Shown here piece after piece: positions 1 through 7,368 of a stretch of 32,983 nt of DNA; position 1 is the first letter of the stretch; every line of letters starts with the position of its first letter. This stretch comes from CAXQRU01 sp964226685. GTDB lineage: Bacteria > Pseudomonadota > Gammaproteobacteria > Pseudomonadales > Cellvibrionaceae. The notes below the pieces were generated by a model, which was not told the DNA's origin, did not search any database, and saw only the letters and a program-made list of their open reading frames with translations. The translations under genes and the position numbers were made by a program. The stretch is taken from NCBI GenBank assembly GCA_964226685.1, contig CAXQRU010000068.1, forward strand, positions 1 through 32,983, in the 5' to 3' direction.

Positions 1-21
1 AGACGTGTGCTCTTCCGATCT
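1..21. other. Illumina adapter remnant at the contig start
   Basis: The first 21 bases match the 3' part of the common TruSeq-type adapter ending in GCTCTTCCGATCT. They are the exact reverse complement of bases 32961-32981 at the other end. This is library sequence, not genome, so native sequence begins near base 22. The match rests on recognition of the well-known adapter sequence. Confidence 0.97.
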
Positions 22-28
22 GAATTAG

Positions 29-58
29 TTGTTTTACTTATATTTTAGAGTGTAATAC
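29..58 (+). promoter_or_regulatory. Possible sigma70-type promoter of dabBA
   Basis: A TTGTTT box (29-34), an 18-base spacer and a TAATAC box (53-58) resemble -35 and -10 elements. They lie 40 bases before the preferred dabB start. The call is by eye only. The region further upstream is lost at the contig end, so another promoter or a divergent regulator could be missing. Confidence 0.4.
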
Positions 59-88
59 ATTGTTGTTTAAAACGCTAATACAACAATG
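58..88. repeat. 9-bp perfect inverted repeat in the dabB leader
   Basis: CATTGTTGT (58-66) and ACAACAATG (80-88) are perfect inverted copies around a 13-base centre. The right arm contains an upstream ATG (86-88) and touches the GAGG ribosome binding site (88-91) of the preferred dabB start at 98. It could be an operator, for example for a LysR-type regulator, or an RNA stem-loop that hides the ribosome binding site. Both roles are inference. Confidence 0.5.
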
Positions 89-97
89 AGGCCAACT

Positions 98-1408
98 ATG
101 CAGTTAATTCAGTCCTGGTTCCACCTAGATGCCTTGGCGCTGACCATGATGACATTAGTGGGGTTTGTGGGCTTGAGTGTGGGCTTATTTGGGTATCGCT
201 ATATGCATGGGGATCGATTGCGAAGCGTTTTTTTCATGCAGCTCTCAGCGCTCATTGCGTCGGTTTTTGTGATGGTCAGTGCCGATCATTTATTATTGAT
301 ACTGCTATCTTGGGTGGCCTCAAATTTCTTGCTTGCGCGTTTAATGTTGCATAAAAAATCCTGGCGAGCCGCAGTTGAGTCCTCTCGTTTGGCGTGGAAA
401 CACTTTGTTTTTGGGATGGCAGCGGCTGCGGCTGCCTTTGGTATCCTCTATTGGGTGACAGGAGAGTTTTCTTGGCAAGCCATTGGGTTGCAACTGATTG
501 ATTCTCCTTGGCTTAGCCTGAGTGCCTTTCTGTTACTCATGGCTGCCATGGTGCAATCGGCGGTGTGGCCCTTTCACCGCTGGTTACTCAGTTCATTAAA
601 CTCTCCAACGCCTGTCTCGGCCATCATGCATGCGGGCTTGGTCAATGGTGGTGGCTTTATCCTGGTGCGATTTTCAGAGCTGTATTTAGCCTTGTCCCAG
701 CTGCTAGTACTAATGTTTGTCTTTGGAATCGTCAGTGCTTTATTGGGCACTCTTTGGAAGTTAATGCAATCGGATGTTAAACGCACCTTGGCGTGCTCAA
801 CCATGAGTCAAATGGGCTTTATGGTAGCGCAGTGTGGTCTGGGTCTATTTCCAGCGGCTATTGCTCACCTATTTTGGCACGGGTTATTTAAAGCTTATTT
901 GTTTATGTCATCGGCGACTCTGGAGAAAAATATAGAGCCAAATACTAGGCCTTCTTTGAGAGTATTTTTCAAAGCCTTAGTGTGTGGACTTGTAAGCGCC
1001 TGGGTATTTGCGTGGATCACGAATAAGCCCGTTTTCGCAGGCGATACCACGCTCTTTTTAGTGGTCTTAGTGATGGTGACCGCCGCTCAGTGTGCGCTGT
1101 CGTTGCTCAGTCGATTGAATGTAGGGCTCAGTTTTGTCATTACCCTGGTTTTATCGAGCTTCTATGCAGGCAGTATTTTGGTCATAGAGAGCGCATTATC
1201 GAGCGCTATCCTGCCCAAAGCGCAAGCATTGAATATTATCCATATAGCCGCTTTATTGGTGCTGATTCTGGCCTGGTTGTGCCTGTTATTTTGGCGCTCT
1301 TCAAAGAGCCAGCCGAAGTGGCAATTAAAGGCGTACGTTAACATGCTCAATGCCAGTCAGCCTGAAGTGAAAACGATTACCGCGCATCGCAACCACTATC
1401 AATATTAA
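98..1408 (+). CDS. dabB: DabB, membrane subunit of the inorganic carbon accumulation complex
   Basis: This is a multi-pass membrane protein of about 436 residues from the proton-pumping NuoL/MrpA (complex I antiporter) family. It keeps family landmarks: WPFHRWL (157-163), the HAGLVN loop at H178, the DVKRTLACSTMSQMG helix around K228, and HGLFKAY with H261 and K265. It is shorter than NuoL (about 610 residues), and its immediate partner is a DUF2309/DabA protein, so DabB is a better call than a respiratory subunit. In characterised systems DabB is thought to couple cation flow to CO2 hydration by DabA at the inner membrane. An ATG at 86 would add four residues. The start at 98 is preferred because GAGG (88-91) lies 6 bases before it. 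dabA follows after 9 bases, indicating one operon. Function in this organism is inferred from homology. Confidence 0.88.
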   Translation: MQLIQSWFHLDALALTMMTLVGFVGLSVGLFGYRYMHGDRLRSVFFMQLSALIASVFVMVSADHLLLILLSWVASNFLLARLMLHKKSWRAAVESSRLAWKHFVFGMAAAAAAFGILYWVTGEFSWQAIGLQLIDSPWLSLSAFLLLMAAMVQSAVWPFHRWLLSSLNSPTPVSAIMHAGLVNGGGFILVRFSELYLALSQLLVLMFVFGIVSALLGTLWKLMQSDVKRTLACSTMSQMGFMVAQCGLGLFPAAIAHLFWHGLFKAYLFMSSATLEKNIEPNTRPSLRVFFKALVCGLVSAWVFAWITNKPVFAGDTTLFLVVLVMVTAAQCALSLLSRLNVGLSFVITLVLSSFYAGSILVIESALSSAILPKAQALNIIHIAALLVLILAWLCLLFWRSSKSQPKWQLKAYVNMLNASQPEVKTITAHRNHYQY

Positions 1409-1417
1409 GAGGCATTT

Positions 1418-3622
1418 ATGAAAGCGACCCAGCAATACGCGATTAGCGATTTCAAGAGCAAGCCAATTGAAATCGATATGAGTACTCTTGAAGCTAACAT
1501 CAAAACGAGTTGGAGCAAGGTTGCGCCATTTTGGCCAATGCAAAATTTGATTGCGGTCAATCCCATCTCTGGTTTTGAGCATCTACCCTTTGAGATGGCG
1601 CTCACTCGGGCACTAGCGTATTTCCAGCAAGTAGACTGTCCTAAACCCATGCTCAATGTGAATCGCATTTCTATCAAGTGGTTCCAGGCTTTTTTTGATC
1701 AAGGTCAGGCCGTTATTAAGATGCCAATGAGGCATCTGGGTTTGCTGGCGAGTGTGGTAGCTTTATTGCCTTACGATCGCGAACTCGTCGGGGTTAAAAA
1801 TCAAGCTTGGCTTGAACGCCTCCCTGAAAAGCCGGTGGCTGTTATTGGTGAATGTTTATTGTATCTGGGCATTCCGGCGCAAGCGCAATCCCAATTTATG
1901 AGCTTGATGTTAACGACCTTGCCAGGATGGTCGGCTCATGTTCAGTATCGCAGTCAATGGGCTAACGCTACCTATGAAAACTCAGTGACTCGAGAAGAGT
2001 ATTTGGCGTTGAGACTGATCTTCACTTGTCTGCTTTGGCCAGAGGCTAAGGAGTTGCTCGCTTGGCATGAGCAGGCACTAGCAAAGGCGGATACTTCAAG
2101 TCAATACGCTAAAATTCAACAGTGTGAGGCCCAATTTAAGCAAAATTTATTGCAAAAACTAAATACCAAACCGAGTCAGTTATCGGCCTCTAAAGCCCAA
2201 TTGGTATTTTGTATCGATGTCAGATCAGAGCCTTTTCGAAGCGCCTTAGAGGCTTGTGGTGATTATGAAACCTTTGGCTTTGCTGGATTTTTTGGCGTCC
2301 CTGTAACCGTCACGAATTCGGTAACAGGGCATTCGCACGACTCGTGTCCAGTACTGCTTAAGCCCGCTCATCACATTGAAGAAAACCCCCATGCTTCTTG
2401 CAAACATGCCGTTAAATCTTACCAACGTGAGCAAGGCATTAAGTCGCTTTATCAGTCCTTAAAATATAAGTTTGCGACGCCATTGGTATTGTCAGAGGCC
2501 ATGGGTTTGATTCATGGGGTGCGCATGGTTTTAAATAATGTATCCCCTCAATTGGCGCATAAGCTGCAAAAAAAATTAGGGGTAGACAGCTACGCGCTGA
2601 AACCCGAGTTATCCCATCTTTCTTTGAAGCAAAAAGTGCAATACGCTCAAGGTGCATTGCAATTAATGGGGCTAACCAAAAATTTTGCGCCGCTTTTGGT
2701 TTTATGTGGCCATGGCAGTACCACGCAAAATAATGCCTATGCCAGTGCTCTGGATTGTGGTGCGTGTGGTGGTGGCCACGGTGCCCCCAATGCTCGAATT
2801 TTAGCAGCCCTATTAAATGACTCTGCTGTTCGAACTGAGCTGAACAAACAAGGCATCGTGATTCCAAAAGAGACGTTTGTGGTAGCCGCCGAGCACAATA
2901 CCACAACCGATGAGGTTGAACTATTTGACCAAGATGCGCCCGAGTCAGCGCACGATTTTTTGGTGGCCCTTAAGGAGGATTTGGCGCTAGCCAAGGCTAG
3001 CAATAGTCAATGGCGGGCAGGGCAGTTTGGTTTGTCATTAAAGCCTGACCAGGCGGCTAAGCATGTCAATACCAGAGCGCTCGATTGGGCACAAGTGCGA
3101 CCCGAGTGGGGCTTGTCGAAAAATGCTGCCTTTGTGGTTGGGCCTAGATGGTTGACCCTGGGATCAGAATTAGAGGGTCGTTGTTTTCTTCACTCCTACG
3201 ACTGGATGCAGGATGAAGAGGGCTCGTCACTCAAAACGATTTTGACAGCCCCCATGGTAGTGGCCCAATGGATCAATGCTCAGTACTTGTTTTCAACCTT
3301 AGATAATGTCGCTTATGGTGCGGGTAGCAAGGTGACGAACAATATCACTGGTAAGATTGGTATGATGCAAGGTAATGCCAGCGATTTGATGCACGGCTTA
3401 CCCTTGCAGTCGGTTTTTGATAGCGATGATCAACCCTATCACGAACCCATGCGATTGCTAGTGGTGGTTTATGCCCCTCGTAGCCAGCTTGATGCTGTTA
3501 TCCAACAAGAAAGTATTTTGCAAAAGTTGCTTGGCAATGGTTGGGTGCATTTGCATTGTGTGGATCCCGTAAAGGAGAAGCACTATTCCTTACAAACGGA
3601 TTTAAATTGGACGGCATTTTGA
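1418..3622 (+). CDS. dabA: DabA, zinc-dependent inorganic carbon (CO2/bicarbonate) accumulation subunit, DUF2309
   Basis: The protein (734 residues) belongs to the DUF2309/UPF0753 family, a distant relative of beta-carbonic anhydrases. The catalytic set is visible: C265 and D267 in LVFCIDVRSEPFR, H432 in LCGHGS, and C447 in ALDCGACGGGHG. Spacing within each pair (2 and 15 residues) equals that of C351/D353 and H524/C539 reported for Halothiobacillus neapolitanus DabA. The family model is a cytoplasmic, membrane-bound enzyme that turns CO2 into bicarbonate in one direction, powered through DabB. It has no transmembrane segments I can see. A GAGG ribosome binding site (1409-1412) precedes the ATG. 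No carboxysome or RuBisCO gene is in the window, so the bicarbonate probably feeds carboxylases of a heterotroph. That last point is inference. Confidence 0.92.
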   Translation: MKATQQYAISDFKSKPIEIDMSTLEANIKTSWSKVAPFWPMQNLIAVNPISGFEHLPFEMALTRALAYFQQVDCPKPMLNVNRISIKWFQAFFDQGQAVIKMPMRHLGLLASVVALLPYDRELVGVKNQAWLERLPEKPVAVIGECLLYLGIPAQAQSQFMSLMLTTLPGWSAHVQYRSQWANATYENSVTREEYLALRLIFTCLLWPEAKELLAWHEQALAKADTSSQYAKIQQCEAQFKQNLLQKLNTKPSQLSASKAQLVFCIDVRSEPFRSALEACGDYETFGFAGFFGVPVTVTNSVTGHSHDSCPVLLKPAHHIEENPHASCKHAVKSYQREQGIKSLYQSLKYKFATPLVLSEAMGLIHGVRMVLNNVSPQLAHKLQKKLGVDSYALKPELSHLSLKQKVQYAQGALQLMGLTKNFAPLLVLCGHGSTTQNNAYASALDCGACGGGHGAPNARILAALLNDSAVRTELNKQGIVIPKETFVVAAEHNTTTDEVELFDQDAPESAHDFLVALKEDLALAKASNSQWRAGQFGLSLKPDQAAKHVNTRALDWAQVRPEWGLSKNAAFVVGPRWLTLGSELEGRCFLHSYDWMQDEEGSSLKTILTAPMVVAQWINAQYLFSTLDNVAYGAGSKVTNNITGKIGMMQGNASDLMHGLPLQSVFDSDDQPYHEPMRLLVVVYAPRSQLDAVIQQESILQKLLGNGWVHLHCVDPVKEKHYSLQTDLNWTAF

Positions 3623-3631
3623 CCCAAGGCT

Positions 3632-3701
3632 AGCCTCAGGCCGCAAGTTTTGGTACTGTGGTGAGGAGTGTTATCACTCGCTCACCACACCTAGGCTTTT
3701 T
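3632..3701 (+). terminator. Long stem-loop terminator after dabA
   Basis: The inner hairpin pairs 3657-3670 with 3675-3689 around a TTAT loop, 14 bp with one bulged G at 3680. An outer stem can form between AGCCTCAGG (3632-3640) and CCTAGGCT (3690-3697), followed by a run of T (3697-3701). This has the layout of an intrinsic terminator for dabBA. It ends one base before the yrfG start codon. Confidence 0.7.
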
Positions 3702-4355
3702 ATGATTGATTGGAATTCCATTGATACCGTTCTACTAGATATGGACGGCACCTTATTAGATTTACATTACGATAATCACTTTTGGGAAGAGCATTTGCCC
3801 GAGGTGTATGCCGCTCATCACCATATTACGCTCGATCAAGCTCAAACTATTTTGTTTGGCCTAATGAAGGCCTCCAAAGGTCGTTTAGATTGGTATTGTT
3901 TGGATTATTGGTCAAGAGAGCTGGATATGGATATTCCCGAGCTTAAGCGACAAACTCAGCATAAAATTAAGGAGCGCCCACACACCTTGGCATTTTTGAA
4001 ATTTTTGCGAGAGCAGAAAAAGCAGGTGGTGTTAGCGACCAATGCCCATCCGAAAACCTTAGCGTTGAAGTTGTCTGTGGTGGAAATCGAGCCTTACTTT
4101 GACGATATGGTCTCCTCTCATGAATTAGGGGCACCCAAGGAAGAGCAGATATTTTGGGAGCGACTGCAAGCGCGACTCGGCTTTGAGTCTGAAAGGACCT
4201 TGTTTGTGGATGATACGGTTGCCATTTTGCAGGCGGCAGAGGATTTTGGTGTCGCCCATGTGCTGGCTATTCACCAGCCTGACAGCCAAATTACTCGTCA
4301 AGTAGAAGACTATCCAGCTATCACGGACTTTAATGAGATTATGCCTGGTGGATAA
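3702..4355 (+). CDS. yrfG: GMP/IMP nucleotidase, HAD superfamily (YrfG)
   Basis: The 217-residue protein closely resembles E. coli YrfG (222 residues), a HAD-family 5'-nucleotidase for purine monophosphates. HAD motif I is DMDGTLLDL with nucleophile D13 and acid/base D15. NWYCLDYW-like text (here DWYCLDYWSREL), ATNAHP (motif II), a lysine in GAPKEEQ (motif III) and FVDDT (motif IV) follow in order. It is cytoplasmic. It starts the conserved block yrfG-hslR-hslO-pckA and overlaps hslR. Only a weak ribosome binding site is visible (AGG at 3693-3695), and it lies inside the stem of the preceding terminator. That is odd for a leading gene. The annotation of product is strong; the expression route is unclear. 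Confidence 0.92.
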   Translation: MIDWNSIDTVLLDMDGTLLDLHYDNHFWEEHLPEVYAAHHHITLDQAQTILFGLMKASKGRLDWYCLDYWSRELDMDIPELKRQTQHKIKERPHTLAFLKFLREQKKQVVLATNAHPKTLALKLSVVEIEPYFDDMVSSHELGAPKEEQIFWERLQARLGFESERTLFVDDTVAILQAAEDFGVAHVLAIHQPDSQITRQVEDYPAITDFNEIMPGG

Positions 4356-4749
4356 AGTTCGTATTGATAAATGGCTATGGGCAGCACGATTTTTTAAAAC
4401 CCGCAATTTGGCCAAGCAGGCAATTGATGGAGGCAAGGTGCATTGCGATGGTGTGCGCGTCAAAGCCAGCAAGGAATTACAGGTAGGGATGGTACTTGAA
4501 ATCCGTCAAGGGTATGATCGCAAACAAGTTGAAGTGCTGGCACTTTCTGACCAGCGAAGAGCGGCGCCAATCGCCGAGCAGCTCTACCAGGAAACGGCTG
4601 AAAGCCTCGATCGTCGCGCCAAAGAAAAGGCGGCGCGCCAACTGGCTTATGACGCTCACCCGAGCAGTCGGCCCAATAAAAAGCAGCGGCGTCAAATACA
4701 CCGCTTTCGAAACATTTTTGATGAGGATAGCAATGATTCCCGCCAATAG
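4333..4749 (+). CDS. hslR: Heat shock protein 15, S4-domain ribosome-associated RNA-binding protein
   Basis: The 138-residue protein matches Hsp15. An N-terminal S4 RNA-binding domain (about residues 8-70: VRIDKWLWAARFFKTRNLA, GGKVHCDGVRVK) is followed by a basic, helical tail with QLYQETAES and RPNKKQRRQIHRF. In E. coli Hsp15 binds free 50S subunits that carry a stalled nascent chain with tRNA, and helps recycle them. The ATG at 4333 overlaps the end of yrfG by 23 bases. A GTG at 4348 would shorten the overlap to 8 bases, and neither start has a clear ribosome binding site, so the exact start is uncertain. The gene also overlaps hslO, which suggests translational coupling across the three genes. 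Confidence 0.92.
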   Translation: MRLCLVDKVRIDKWLWAARFFKTRNLAKQAIDGGKVHCDGVRVKASKELQVGMVLEIRQGYDRKQVEVLALSDQRRAAPIAEQLYQETAESLDRRAKEKAARQLAYDAHPSSRPNKKQRRQIHRFRNIFDEDSNDSRQ

Positions 4750-5614
4750 CGTTGATCAAATACACCGCTTTGTGATTGACCAAACCGACATACGTGGTGA
4801 AATAGTCAGTCTTGGACAAAGTCTGCATGCCATTCGAGAACACCAGTCGTTGCCTGCGGTTGTCGATCGGCTCTTAGCGCAGTTTGCAGCAGCCGTCGCT
4901 CTGCTTTCCAATACGTTAAAGTTCGATGGCATTATCAGTATTCAGGCTCGTGGCGATGGCCCGTTGCCATTGATCATGGCTGAGTGTAGTCACCACAAAC
5001 AGTTGCGAGCGATTGCCAAACCCGATCCTGATGCCCCAGAAGAGCAATGGCAAGAGAATGATATTCGAGCGTTGGTTGGTGCCAAAGGTGTGCTGACCAT
5101 TACCATTGAGCCGGATCACGGCGAGCGTTATCAAGGTATTGTGCCCTTGGATGCGGCGAATTTGGCGCAGTGTATTGAGCACTATTTTATGCAGTCCGAG
5201 CAGTTGCCCACTCGCCTTTGGCTGGCGTCAAGTGGTGATTATGCGGCGGGATTGATGTTGCAAATATTGCCCTCTGATGACCAAGTTCGCCAACAAGATC
5301 AATGGCATACGCAAACCGAGCTTGCCAATACCATCACGGATGAGGAGCTATTGCTTTTGGATCATCAAACCGTCTTAAGGCGCCTTTTTCACGAGCAGGG
5401 GGTACGTATATTCGACCCAACCCCAGTGGCATTCTCTTGTAGCTGCTCCCAGGCGCGTTGCGGTGAGGCATTAAAACGGTTGGGTCGAGCTGAGCTGGAT
5501 GATATCCTGCAAGAGCGCGGTTTTGTTGATATGACTTGCGATTTTTGCCGTCATCGCTATGAGTTTTCGCCACTGGAAATTGACGCATTATTTAACCCAG
5601 AGACTCGCCATTAA
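4733..5614 (+). CDS. hslO: Hsp33, redox-regulated holdase chaperone
   Basis: The 293-residue protein has the length and layout of Hsp33 (E. coli 292). The C-terminal zinc switch is complete: C236 and C238 (SCSC), C269 and C272 (CDFC), with the same spacing as E. coli C232/C234/C265/C268. In reduced cells these bind zinc. On oxidation by peroxide or hypochlorite they form disulfides, and the cytosolic protein becomes an ATP-independent chaperone. I chose the ATG at 4733 because GAGGA (4723-4727) lies at the right distance; an in-frame ATG at 4721 is possible. The frame stays open upstream to 4496, but that part is only the shadow of hslR. It overlaps hslR by 17 bases. Confidence 0.96.
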   Translation: MIPANSVDQIHRFVIDQTDIRGEIVSLGQSLHAIREHQSLPAVVDRLLAQFAAAVALLSNTLKFDGIISIQARGDGPLPLIMAECSHHKQLRAIAKPDPDAPEEQWQENDIRALVGAKGVLTITIEPDHGERYQGIVPLDAANLAQCIEHYFMQSEQLPTRLWLASSGDYAAGLMLQILPSDDQVRQQDQWHTQTELANTITDEELLLLDHQTVLRRLFHEQGVRIFDPTPVAFSCSCSQARCGEALKRLGRAELDDILQERGFVDMTCDFCRHRYEFSPLEIDALFNPETRH

Positions 5615-5700
5615 AGGTTTTTTACTGTTTTGGTTAAAAAAAGTACGTTTTGGGGGTTCTACTTCTAGGGTAATTTCTGACATAATGGCGGACTGCTAGT

Positions 5701-5771
5701 TAACTTGATGCTAACTTGCGACGAAATTCACGCCATTATCCTAGGTGAGGGTAGTGGTGTAACTAGTTACA
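5701..5771. promoter_or_regulatory. Repeats and palindrome upstream of pckA
   Basis: The 179-base gap between hslO and pckA contains two copies of TAACTTG (5701-5707 and 5712-5718) spaced 11 bases apart, about one helical turn. It also holds a perfect 14-bp palindrome TGTAACTAGTTACA (5758-5771), which ends 22 bases before the pckA start. TAACT is shared by both parts. These look like binding sites for a dimeric regulator, but no regulator can be named. A CATAAT at 5681-5686 might be a -10 box, with no convincing -35. Confidence 0.4.
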
Positions 5772-5793
5772 TATATCCAATAGGACTCAAACA

Positions 5794-7368
5794 ATGACCC
5801 AAACTGATGACATTGCTGCCACTATTTACACAGATTTGACAGCAGCTGAGCTAATTGAGCAAGCCCTTCTACGCAATGAAGGTTTCTTATCGCACACTGG
5901 TGCATTAGTTACAGAAACTGGCAGTCGCACAGGCCGCTCACCTGCCGACCGTTATATCGTGGAAGAGCCATCAACGGCGGATGCCATCGACTGGGGTAAT
6001 GTGAACCGACCTTTCCCCCAAGACAAGTTTGACGCACTATGGAATAAGGTTGAAGATCACATTGCTCAAACCGATAGTTTTGTTTCTCACCTCCACGTTG
6101 CCGAAGACCCCGATCACTACCTCCCCGTTAAAGTCACTACAGAAACCGCTTGGCACAGCCTGTTCGCTTACAATATGTTCATTCGCACTGAGAAATTTAA
6201 CCCTCGTGCTAAAGAAGAGTGGCGCATATTGCACGCGGCTAATTTCGTGTGTGATCCAGAAGTTGACGGCACCCATTCAGACGGTATTGTTTGCATTAAC
6301 TTTGCTCAACGTAAAATTTTGATTGCAGGCATGCGCTATGCCGGCGAAATGAAAAAATCCATGTTCTCTGTACAGAACTTCTTGTTGGTCGAAAAGGGCG
6401 TTATGCCAATGCATTGTTCGGCCAATGTGGGTAAAGATGGTGACACTTGCTTATTCTTCGGTTTGTCTGGTACGGGTAAAACCACGCTGTCCGCTGACCC
6501 TGAGCGTTTCTTGATTGGTGATGACGAGCACGGTTGGGCGAAAGGCGCCGTGTTCAATATGGAAGGTGGTTGCTATGCTAAAACCATTGACCTAAGCCAG
6601 AAAAACGAGCCAGTAATTTGGGATGCGATTCGCTTTGGTGCCATCGTTGAAAACGTGGTTCATAACGATCGTCGCGAGCCAGACTACACTGACACCAGTC
6701 TTACTGAAAACGGCCGTTGTTCATATCCACTTGAGCACGTAGAGATGCGTGTAGAAGCGAACCGTGCCGGTGAGCCTAAAAATGTTATTTTCTTGACTTG
6801 CGACGTATCAGGCGTACTGCCTCCTGTTGCCGTGTTGTCAAAAGAAGCGGCGGCTTACCACTTCCTTTCTGGTTACACCGCTCGTGTTGGTTCTACCGAG
6901 TTGGGTAGTGAAGCGGGTATTCACCCAGCGTTCTCTACTTGTTTTGGCGCTCCTTTTATGCCAAGACCTGCTCGTGAGTATGGCGATTTATTGATTAAGC
7001 GTATCGAAGATTTTGGTGCAAAAGTATATCTAGTTAACACTGGCTGGACGGGTGGTTCAGGTGGTGCTAACGGCAAAGGTTCACGTTTCCCAATCCCTGT
7101 GACTCGTGCCGTCGTTGCAGCCATTCAAAGCGGTGCACTTGAAGGTGTTGAGACTGAGCATTTGGATATTTTGAACTTAGATATTCCTGTCAGCATTCCT
7201 GGGGTTGATGCTAAATTTATTAACCCACGCAATGCTTGGAGTGATGCTTCTGAGTATGATGAGCAAGCTCAGAAGCTGGCCAATTTGTTTGTCGCTAACA
7301 TCAAGAAGTTTAATGTGAGCGAAGAAATTGCCCAAGCTGGCCCACAACTTGAGTTGATTCCCGCCTAA
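5794..7368 (+). CDS. pckA: Phosphoenolpyruvate carboxykinase (ATP)
   Basis: This cytosolic enzyme (EC 4.1.1.49) turns oxaloacetate and ATP into PEP, CO2 and ADP, the first step of gluconeogenesis from TCA intermediates. The 524 residues fit the ATP-type family (E. coli 540). Visible motifs are the N-terminal TGSRTGRSPADRY substrate region, the P-loop GLSGTGKTT (223-231, K229), the metal-binding IGDDEHGW (D243, D244) and the C-terminal NTGWTGG and KGSRFPI segments. A modest ribosome binding site AGGA precedes the ATG by 8 bases. The gene has its own long leader with repeats and ends at a strong terminator, so it is probably a separate transcription unit. Its 3' end overlaps the convergent LysR frame by 59 bases. 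Confidence 0.98.
   Translation: MTQTDDIAATIYTDLTAAELIEQALLRNEGFLSHTGALVTETGSRTGRSPADRYIVEEPSTADAIDWGNVNRPFPQDKFDALWNKVEDHIAQTDSFVSHLHVAEDPDHYLPVKVTTETAWHSLFAYNMFIRTEKFNPRAKEEWRILHAANFVCDPEVDGTHSDGIVCINFAQRKILIAGMRYAGEMKKSMFSVQNFLLVEKGVMPMHCSANVGKDGDTCLFFGLSGTGKTTLSADPERFLIGDDEHGWAKGAVFNMEGGCYAKTIDLSQKNEPVIWDAIRFGAIVENVVHNDRREPDYTDTSLTENGRCSYPLEHVEMRVEANRAGEPKNVIFLTCDVSGVLPPVAVLSKEAAAYHFLSGYTARVGSTELGSEAGIHPAFSTCFGAPFMPRPAREYGDLLIKRIEDFGAKVYLVNTGWTGGSGGANGKGSRFPIPVTRAVVAAIQSGALEGVETEHLDILNLDIPVSIPGVDAKFINPRNAWSDASEYDEQAQKLANLFVANIKKFNVSEEIAQAGPQLELIPA

Noticed and set aside
4496..4732. An upstream extension of hslO by 79 residues
   Set aside because: It lies within hslR in another frame, lacks a ribosome binding site and is absent from Hsp33 proteins. 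The start at 4733 gives the family length.
5615..5640. A T-rich and A-rich pair after hslO as a terminator
   Set aside because: TTTTTTAC and GTTAAAAAA pair only with a bulge and without any GC core; too weak to annotate.
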